Source of the DNA: Lachnospiraceae bacterium
Lineage (GTDB): Bacteria; Bacillota; Clostridia; Lachnospirales; Lachnospiraceae
Length of the DNA stretch: 38,498 nucleotides
Reading direction: 5' to 3'
Assembly (NCBI GenBank): GCA_022791635.1
Contig: JAAVZL010000031.1
Coordinates: 1-38,498, forward strand
The translations under genes were made by a program, and so were the position numbers. The notes under the pieces were generated by a model that was given only the letters and a program-made list of their open reading frames with translations, did not search any database and had not been told where the DNA came from. Positions 33,178-38,498 of this stretch are shown here, one piece after another. Each line of letters starts with the position of its first letter. Positions within the stretch are counted from its first letter, which is position 1.

Positions 33178-33249
33178 GGAGCCGTCACAAAATAGAACAG
33201 CAGCCATTTCCATATCCGGTGTTCTGCTGTTCTGTTTTGCGGCGGCTCC
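33178..33249. repeat. Mini palindromic repeat, copy G (72 bp)
   Basis: Outer 26-nt arms (33178-33203, 33224-33249, GGAGCCGTCACAAAATAG...) pair with three mismatches, two of them wobble pairs. Only the left core segment (CATTTCCATATCCGGTGTT) remains. Same length as copy F, which kept the right segment. The rest of 33250-33434 shows no gene. Confidence 0.8.
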
Positions 33250-33434
33250 TGTCTCATTTGATGATTTTGCGATGCTCCTTTTATACAGGAAGCTTTTAGG
33301 ATAAATTTTTTGTAAAGAGGTAATAGTTGATATTACAGCATAGCAGGTGTACACTTAGGGTACGATTACAAGTTGTATAGTAGTATGTGCGGAGAGTTTT
33401 TTGAGAAAGATATTTCAGATTTGAGGTGTAAAAA

Positions 33435-33848
33435 ATGTGGTTATTATTTGCCGTTCTGTCTTCCGTATTTGCAGCGCTGACCTCTATACTTGCCAAAACC
33501 GGGATTGAGGGAGTAAACTCCAATCTGGCTACGGCAATCCGTACCTTTGTGGTGTTGATCATGGCATGGGGAATGGTATTTCTCACCCATGCACAGACAG
33601 GACTTTCGGAAATCGGGCGCAAAAGCTGGCTGTTTCTCATTCTGTCGGGACTGGCTACGGGAGCTTCCTGGCTTTGCTATTACAAGGCGCTTCAGATGGG
33701 AGAGGTGTCAAAGGTAGTACCCATTGACAAGCTGAGCGTGGTTCTTACACTGGTGCTGGCCTTTGTATTTTTGGGAGAAAAATTCACAGGTAAATCCATT
33801 ATGGGCTGTATTCTCATAGGGGCAGGGACGTTATTGATGGCTTTGTAA
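33435..33848 (+). CDS. EamA family transporter (single-domain)
   Basis: This 137-residue protein has about five hydrophobic helices and the single EamA domain typical of small multidrug/metabolite exporters (WLLFAVLSSVFAALTSILAK, GLATGASWLCYYKALQMGEVSKVVPIDKLSVVL). The last motif is the conserved family end. GAGGTG lies before the ATG. Probably works as a dimer; substrate unknown. Confidence 0.92.
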   Translation: MWLLFAVLSSVFAALTSILAKTGIEGVNSNLATAIRTFVVLIMAWGMVFLTHAQTGLSEIGRKSWLFLILSGLATGASWLCYYKALQMGEVSKVVPIDKLSVVLTLVLAFVFLGEKFTGKSIMGCILIGAGTLLMAL

Positions 33849-33885
33849 AAAATTTATAAGAAATAACATAATCAGGAGGAATGGC

Positions 33886-34698
33886 ATGCACAAGAAGAAC
33901 TATCAGACAGAAATGGGAACCATCTGCTATTGGTGCAATGATTGGAAGCCGGGAAGGAGTACATTGGTTTTCCTGCCGGGCCTCACGGCTGACCATCACC
34001 TTTTTGACAGACAAATCCGCTTTTTTGAATCAGAGTATAACATCCTTGTCTGGGATGCGCCGGGACACGGAAGCTCCCGGCCTTTTCGCCTTCACTTTTC
34101 TCTGATGGACAAGGCCTGCTGGCTTCACGAGATACTGGAAAAGGAGGGAGTGAACCGCTCCGTCCTCATTGGTCAGTCCATGGGTGGTTATGTGGCACAA
34201 TGCTATCTGGAGCAGTTCCCCGGAACTGTGAGTGGGTTTCTCTCCATTGATTCCGCGCCTTTAAAGAGACCGTATATTACAAAAGCCGAGCTTTGGCTTC
34301 TAAAGAAGGCCGGTTTTATGTATCGCTGTTACCCCTGGAAGCGTCTTAGGATAGACGGGCCAAGAGGCTGTTCCGAGACCAGATACGGTCAAAGGCTGAT
34401 GAGGTACTTTATGGCTTCCTATACCAAAGAAGAATACTGCCGGCTGGCAGGATGGGGCTTTCGCATTTTGGCAGAAGCCATAGAAGCAGATCTTCCCTAT
34501 CAGATAGACTGCCCTGTGTGTCTGGTTTGCGGAGAAAAAGATAAGGCCGGTTCGGCAAAGAGATACAATAAAAAATGGGCAGAGACAGAAGGCATAAGGA
34601 TTATATGGATAAAACATGCCGGACACAATTCCAATACTGATAACCCGGATAGGGTAAATAAAATCATTCAGCGATGTGTCCGGAATTGGACAAAATAG
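33886..34698 (+). CDS. Alpha/beta hydrolase
   Basis: This 270-residue protein has the nucleophile elbow GQSMGG (Ser98), an oxyanion strand LVFLPGLTADHH, an Asp in CLVCGEKDKAG and a terminal His in KHAGHNSNTDNP. This completes the Ser-Asp-His triad. Specificity is not evident. CAGGAGG precedes the ATG. Confidence 0.9.
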   Translation: MHKKNYQTEMGTICYWCNDWKPGRSTLVFLPGLTADHHLFDRQIRFFESEYNILVWDAPGHGSSRPFRLHFSLMDKACWLHEILEKEGVNRSVLIGQSMGGYVAQCYLEQFPGTVSGFLSIDSAPLKRPYITKAELWLLKKAGFMYRCYPWKRLRIDGPRGCSETRYGQRLMRYFMASYTKEEYCRLAGWGFRILAEAIEADLPYQIDCPVCLVCGEKDKAGSAKRYNKKWAETEGIRIIWIKHAGHNSNTDNPDRVNKIIQRCVRNWTK

Positions 34699-34740
34699 AT
34701 GTTATAAATAAGTTCGCACACAGAGGGAGGGAGTGTTAAA

Positions 34741-35049
34741 ATGCCCGCAATTCTCACAGAGGATCTGATTTACGAAATACTTTCCGTGGTGGAGGAGATA
34801 CCAAAGGGAAAGGTTGCCTCCTACGGACAGATAGCCAGGCTCATCGGCAGGGAGAAAAATGCCAGGCTGGTGGGAAAGGTGCTGAGTATGTCCGAGTATT
34901 ACGGCAGCTTTCCCTGCCATCGCGTGGTAAACCATGCAGGCAGGCTTGCTCCCCATTTTTACCGGCAAAAGGAGCTGCTGCTTGAGGAGCGGGTAGGATT
35001 TCGGGATTCTGCTCATGTAGATATGAAAAAATATCAGTGGGACTGCTAA
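34741..35049 (+). CDS. MGMT-family DNA-binding protein
   Basis: This 102-residue protein corresponds to the C-terminal domain of O6-alkylguanine-DNA alkyltransferases: IPKGKVASYGQIARLIG (helix-turn-helix) and SFPCHRVVNHAGRLAP with the acceptor Cys59. The N-terminal domain is absent. In alkyltransferase-like (ATL) proteins of this size the cysteine is usually replaced; here it is kept, so real alkyl transfer is possible. Confidence 0.88.
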   Translation: MPAILTEDLIYEILSVVEEIPKGKVASYGQIARLIGREKNARLVGKVLSMSEYYGSFPCHRVVNHAGRLAPHFYRQKELLLEERVGFRDSAHVDMKKYQWDC

Positions 35050-35062
35050 AAGCTTGGATGTA

Positions 35063-35091
35063 TGATATAATAGTTTTGCAGGAATGCCTGC
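35063..35091 (+). promoter_or_regulatory. Extended -10 promoter of the nitroreductase gene
   Basis: TGATATAAT (35063-35071) is a perfect extended -10, followed by a small hairpin GCAGG/CCTGC (35078-35091) near the expected transcript start. No clear -35. Confidence 0.5.
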
Positions 35092-35130
35092 TATAACAAA
35101 ATAAAATAGAAAATGAGGAGGAACATAAAA

Positions 35131-35655
35131 ATGAGTGACGTATTAGAGAACATGAAAACAAGAAGGAGCATCCGCAAATATAAGCCGGACATGATTCCCC
35201 AGGAAATCCTTGACCAAATCATTGAGGCCGGAATCTATGCGGCAAGCGGAATGAATCGCCAGACCACCATCATCATTCAGGTGACGGATAAGAAGCTCCG
35301 GGATGAGATTGTGAAAAGAAACTGTGAAATCGGCGGTTGGGAGGAGGGCTTTGATCCCTTCTACGGTGCGCCGGCTATGTTGATTGTGCTGGCGAAAAAG
35401 GATGAGCCCAATCGGGTATATGACGGAAGTCTTGTGATGGGAAATCTCATGCTGGCAGCCCATGAGCTTGGTGTGGGAAGCTGCTGGATTCACAGGGCAA
35501 AGCAGGAATTTGAGACGGAGTGGGGGAAAGAGCTTTTGAAGTCCCTTGGAATTCAGGAGGAGTACGAGGGAATCGGACATTGTGCTCTTGGGTTTGTGGA
35601 AGGCGAATATCCCGCGGCTCCGGAGCGGAAAGAAAATAGGGTGTTTTATCTATGA
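35131..35655 (+). CDS. Nitroreductase family protein
   Basis: This 174-residue flavoprotein of the nitroreductase (NfsA/FRP) fold has TRRSIRKYKPDMIP (FMN phosphate contact) and AASGMNRQ (FMN-binding loop), and VMGNLMLAAHELGVGSCWIHRA is the conserved dimer/flavin helix. It reduces nitro-compounds, quinones or related molecules with NAD(P)H. I prefer the ATG at 35131 (TGAGGAGGAA upstream) over an ATG at 35113 that overlaps this site. Overlaps the DUF3788 gene by 4 bp (ATGA). Confidence 0.93.
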   Translation: MSDVLENMKTRRSIRKYKPDMIPQEILDQIIEAGIYAASGMNRQTTIIIQVTDKKLRDEIVKRNCEIGGWEEGFDPFYGAPAMLIVLAKKDEPNRVYDGSLVMGNLMLAAHELGVGSCWIHRAKQEFETEWGKELLKSLGIQEEYEGIGHCALGFVEGEYPAAPERKENRVFYL

Positions 35656-36059
35656 TAGATTTACAAGATCGCACTGTCTGTCCCACCCTGGAGGACATCG
35701 CAGAGGCTGTACACAATCCCCTCTTTGAGAAATTTTGTTCCAAAATAAAAGAGACCTATGGCGTAAGCGAAAAAATAGAATTCAGCTCCTGCAGCATGGA
35801 GCCCGGATGGAATGTGAAATTTAAGAAATCATCAAGAGCACTGTGCACCGTCTATCCCAGGGAAGCTTATTTTACCGTCATGGTTGTGGTAGGGCAAAAG
35901 GAAAAAGAGGCCACAGAGGCTATGCTTTCCCACTGCAGCGTGAAGCTGCAGGAGATTTACCGTCAAACAAAGGAGGGAAACGGCCAGAGATGGCTGATGA
36001 TTGACCTGGAGGATCCTGACGACAGCTACGAGGACGTGCTAGAGCTTATTAAAATCTGA
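35652..36059 (+). CDS. DUF3788 family protein
   Basis: This 135-residue protein matches my memory of the DUF3788 family (GWNVKFKKSSRALCTVYPREAYFTVMVVVG, then a Trp-rich-to-acidic end RWLMIDLEDPDDSYEDVLELI). The fold resembles small YdhG/DUF1801-like proteins. Function unknown. It overlaps the nitroreductase stop, so the two are co-translated. Confidence 0.8.
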   Translation: MIDLQDRTVCPTLEDIAEAVHNPLFEKFCSKIKETYGVSEKIEFSSCSMEPGWNVKFKKSSRALCTVYPREAYFTVMVVVGQKEKEATEAMLSHCSVKLQEIYRQTKEGNGQRWLMIDLEDPDDSYEDVLELIKI

Positions 36060-36086
36060 AGCGGGAAAGGAAGCTGATGTAGGCTT

Positions 36087-36677
36087 ATGGAAGAACGCCT
36101 GAAAAAGCAATTAGATTTCGCCCTGGAAATCGACAAGGAAAAAAACATATTCCGTCAAACCCATCTGTCCGGCCATGGCAGAAATGAAAATGATGCGGAG
36201 CATGCATGGCACATGGCAATCATGGCCTATCTTTTAAGAGAATATGCCAACGAAGAGGTTGACATTACAAAAGTGATGCTCATGTGCTTAATCCATGACA
36301 TTGTTGAAATCGAAGCCGGAGACACCTACGCCTATGATGCGGAAAATCTGAAAACCCAGAAGGCGCGGGAGAATGCGGCAAAGGAAAAGCTGTATTCTCT
36401 TCTGCCGGAGGATCAGAAGCAGGAGCTCATTGCTCTCTTTGATGAATTCGAGGCGTACGAGACGCCGGAAGCCAAGTATGCCCATGCCATGGACAACCTC
36501 CAGCCCCTGATTCTAAACGACAGCAACGACGGTGGCGACTGGAAAGAGCATGGAGTGAGTGCGGAGCAGGTCTATGGGCGGCAGTCGAGAACAAAAATGG
36601 GGTCAGAAAAATTGTATGAAGTAACGGACAGCATCATTCAAAAGCATATAAGGAAAGGAAACCTGAAAGAATCGTGA
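36087..36677 (+). CDS. HD-domain hydrolase (YfbR/5'-deoxynucleotidase-like)
   Basis: This 196-residue protein has the HD-superfamily metal ligands in NDAEHAWHMA (His39), LIHDIVEIEAGDT (His70-Asp71) and a later Asp in MDNLQPLI. The arrangement matches the HD_3 group that includes 5'-deoxynucleotidase YfbR. It likely hydrolyses a nucleotide monophosphate; substrate not shown. Repeat E follows 30 bp after the stop. Confidence 0.88.
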   Translation: MEERLKKQLDFALEIDKEKNIFRQTHLSGHGRNENDAEHAWHMAIMAYLLREYANEEVDITKVMLMCLIHDIVEIEAGDTYAYDAENLKTQKARENAAKEKLYSLLPEDQKQELIALFDEFEAYETPEAKYAHAMDNLQPLILNDSNDGGDWKEHGVSAEQVYGRQSRTKMGSEKLYEVTDSIIQKHIRKGNLKES

Positions 36678-36706
36678 CAGAATAAAAAAGCACATAAAAG
36701 TACATG

Positions 36707-36911
36707 GGATGTTGCAAAATAAGCGGGCAGACTTTTCCGATATCCAGTGTCCGGCTGTTTACGAACGCTCTGTATGCTCTAAACGGACACTACTCAAAAG
36801 TCTTCCTTTATTTGGATATTTTAAAGTAGTGTACGTTTAGAGCATACAGAGTGTACGTAAACCGTCCGAACACGGATATGGAAAAGTCTGCCCGCTTATT
36901 TTGCAACATCC
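36707..36911. repeat. Palindromic repeat, copy E (205 bp, inverted and re-matched)
   Basis: The terminal arms pair perfectly over 32 bp (36707-36738 and 36880-36911, starting GGATGTTGCAAAATAAGC). The core is in the opposite orientation to copies A-D. Its inner stem differs from the other copies (CTCTGTATGCTCTAAACG on both arms) but is nearly perfectly self-paired. Confidence 0.85.
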
Positions 36912-36961
36912 GGCATAACCTGCCGCAAAAGCCACACATAACATACCCGTATTTTTAGCTT

Positions 36962-37828
36962 TTACGCCTCTTTCGCCGGCTGATACAGCCGGTTCTCCCT
37001 CCGCCACTGTGTCGGTGGAATTCCAAACACATTTTTAAAAGCCCTGGAAAAATGAAGCTGATTGGGATAGCCTACCAGCTTTCCTACCTCCCCAACGGTG
37101 GTCTCAGAAAATTTGAGAAGCTCCGCCGCCCGGTTCATCCGGTAGTAGATGAGGAACTGCTGGGGCGTCTTATTGAGCTCGTCCCGGAAGATCTTGCCCA
37201 AATAGCTCCGGTTTAAGTTGCAGAACAGGGAAATATCCTCCACTGTAATGGGATGGCTGTAATTCTGTTCGATAAAGCTGATAGCCTCCCGGATATAGAA
37301 ATCCTTCAGCCTTCCGGCAGAAAATTCTTTTCTGTTAAAGGAAGACTGAATGAGCAGATCGAGAAAGAGATACAAATGGCCGATTTGAAAGAGGGAAGAG
37401 CGCTCCTTATTGTGGACAATGGTGAGAAGCTCCTCCTTCATGCCGCCCCGAAGCTCCCGGTTGGTGCTCCGGTAGATGGGAGAGTGGTCCGCAAGGCCGG
37501 CAGTTTCCAGAAATTCCTTTACCCGCAGTCCGTCGAATTCCACCCAGGCGTACTCCCAGGGGTCCTCCTTGTCCGCTATGTAGGTATTCACCTGCTCCGG
37601 CAGGATCAGAAAGCCCTGATGGGGTTTTAAATTGTAGATGTGGGTTTGGCCGTGATCGTCCGTGTGATGCAGGACGCCTTTGCCTTTGATAATGTAGTGA
37701 AACAGATAGTGATTCCGTGAAACGGGGCCATAGGAATGGGCCGGTTCGCATTGCTCCCAGCCGTACTGGTAGAGCGTCAAATCCATGTAGCGTTCGTTGG
37801 GAAAGATGTTAAACAAGTGATTACTCAT
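36962..37828 (-). CDS. AraC family transcriptional regulator
   Basis: This 288-residue protein has an N-terminal cupin sensor (about 1-150, with LKPHQGFLILPEQVNTYIAD and EYAWVEFDG) and a C-terminal double helix-turn-helix (about 185-280, SHPITVEDISLFCNLNRSYLGKIF, GKLVGYPNQLHFSRAFKNVFGIPPTQWR). AAGGAGG lies 5 bases before the ATG. It is divergent from the sugar-binding lipoprotein gene at 38328 and probably activates it in response to a sugar. Confidence 0.93.
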   Translation of the reverse strand: MSNHLFNIFPNERYMDLTLYQYGWEQCEPAHSYGPVSRNHYLFHYIIKGKGVLHHTDDHGQTHIYNLKPHQGFLILPEQVNTYIADKEDPWEYAWVEFDGLRVKEFLETAGLADHSPIYRSTNRELRGGMKEELLTIVHNKERSSLFQIGHLYLFLDLLIQSSFNRKEFSAGRLKDFYIREAISFIEQNYSHPITVEDISLFCNLNRSYLGKIFRDELNKTPQQFLIYYRMNRAAELLKFSETTVGEVGKLVGYPNQLHFSRAFKNVFGIPPTQWRRENRLYQPAKEA

Positions 37829-37917
37829 GGTGCCTCCTTATGCTTGTAAAGTGACTTCCTTTGGTAAAACATCAATTGTGAAACAATTCTAACTTAATAA
37901 ACTTACTTATGGGATGA

Positions 37918-38113
37918 ATACCCTTGTACACTGAGGGTATCAGTATTTTATCATAAAATGCTCCATTTGTATATATCTGGAATCACAAGATTTTTAAATT
38001 TGGAGAACCAATTTTTGGAAGACGGGAAGAGACTCCCAAAATAAAAATTTTTGGCTTATACCAAAATTTTAATGCATTATACATTATTTGTATAGATCTA
38101 GCATTTTGGTATA
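37918..38113. promoter_or_regulatory. Inverted-repeat region between AraC and the sugar-binding gene
   Basis: ATACCC (37918-37923) mirrors GGGTAT (37935-37940), and TATACCAAAAT (38057-38067) mirrors ATTTTGGTATA (38103-38113). These AT-rich half-sites in the 500-bp divergent gap are candidate AraC binding sites. No gene is seen in 37829-38327. Confidence 0.45.
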
Positions 38114-38154
38114 TAAATGTAAAATCTATGCTATTTACCCTAATTCCGTTGAAA

Positions 38155-38163
38155 TGTTATAAT
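38155..38163 (+). promoter_or_regulatory. Extended -10 promoter of the sugar-binding gene
   Basis: TGTTATAAT is a perfect TGnTATAAT; a poor -35 (TTTACC, 38134-38139) lies 18 bp upstream, as expected for an activator-dependent promoter. Confidence 0.55.
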
Positions 38164-38327
38164 TTCTACGATATTTAGGGTGTAATTCTATCATATACCC
38201 AATTTTATTCCAGCACCTGGCCAGGGTGGAATTGTTTTATTCACTATTTCTAAGCCGGACGGAGGCAAAAATTGATGAAAAAAGCCGAAAATCCGGTGGA
38301 ATATGTCCATATTAAGGAGGGAAACTT

Positions 38328-38498
38328 GTGAAGAACATGAAGAAATTACTTGCAGCTCTTCTGGTCGTGGTATTTGCTTTTTGATTAGCTGCGTGCGGGA
38401 TGGCTTCGGACGGCAAGACCCATCTGACATTCCAGATCTGGGTTGTGAATCAGAGAGATGGAATGCAGGCTGTCTGTGACGCTTACACCGCGAAGAAC
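38328..38498 (+). pseudogene. 5' end of a sugar ABC substrate-binding lipoprotein with in-frame TGA
   Basis: GTG at 38328 (AAGGAGGG upstream; ATG at 38337 also in frame) begins MKKLLAALLVVVFAF, then TGA at 38382-38384, then LAACGMASDGKTHLTFQIWV running open to the window edge. Signal peptide, lipobox (LAAC) and binding-protein start are otherwise normal for a family 1 solute-binding protein. One base change (for example TCA to TGA) would explain it; alternatives are a sequencing error or rare readthrough. Confidence 0.75.

Noticed and set aside
1..38498. tRNA or rRNA genes
   Set aside because: I saw no cloverleaf with TTCRA loop and CCA end, and no rRNA-like conserved blocks on either strand by reading; a tRNAscan run would be decisive.

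Overview
The window looks like chromosomal DNA of an anaerobic, gut-type Clostridia (Lachnospiraceae-like). The evidence is the Bacillota gene order ylxM-ffh-rpsP-khpA-rimM-trmD-rplS-lepB-rbgA-lepB-rnhB-yraN-pgeF, strong AGGAGG-type ribosome binding sites, an oxygen-sensitive glycyl radical enzyme, LacI-controlled sugar ABC import, and AT-rich accessory inserts. Genus and species cannot be assigned from sequence reading alone.

Layout. (1) 1-200: 3' end of an unidentified gene, then a strong terminator. (2) 311-9813: the housekeeping block for protein targeting, ribosome assembly, tRNA modification, signal peptide cleavage, RNase HII and peptidoglycan editing, all on the + strand. TrmD carries an unusual 120-residue C-terminal extension. 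(3) 9814-13595: MFS transporter behind a highly structured leader, an AraC-HTH/GNAT fusion and a MATE exporter. (4) 13596-24989: a probable catabolic operon under a promoter flanked by two identical LacI-type operators. It encodes a lipoprotein binding protein, two permeases, a zinc MDR dehydrogenase, a glycyl radical enzyme (Cys393-x-Glu395, Gly722), its radical SAM activase and a 918-residue cytoplasmic glycosidase-like protein. A LacI regulator lies convergently at the end. This is the best candidate for an undescribed pathway: import of a glycoside, intracellular cleavage, then radical dehydration or lyase chemistry and redox finishing, with no microcompartment genes. (5) 25290-26734: Xre / ImmA-IrrE peptidase / truncated PIN module behind a perfect-consensus promoter. 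(6) 26555-33126: a gene graveyard (PIN, ABC permease, ABC ATPase, membrane protein, sigma factor, DUF4180, AraC-GyrI) in which most members look internally deleted. Interspersed are a lipoprotein, a HAD phosphatase, a GNAT and an AT-rich TetR-flavodoxin-flavodoxin island. (7) 33435-36677: small housekeeping or accessory enzymes (EamA, alpha/beta hydrolase, MGMT-like, nitroreductase, DUF3788, HD). (8) 36962-38498: an AraC regulator divergent from a sugar-binding lipoprotein gene whose signal peptide contains an in-frame TGA.

Running through all of this is a family of at least eight intergenic palindromic repeats (44 to 232 bp). The core is conserved, but the outer stem differs between copies while staying almost perfectly self-complementary within each copy. 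The copies interrupt the ribosomal operon, the sugar transporter operon and a 5' UTR. They look like MITE-type elements that behave as giant hairpins.
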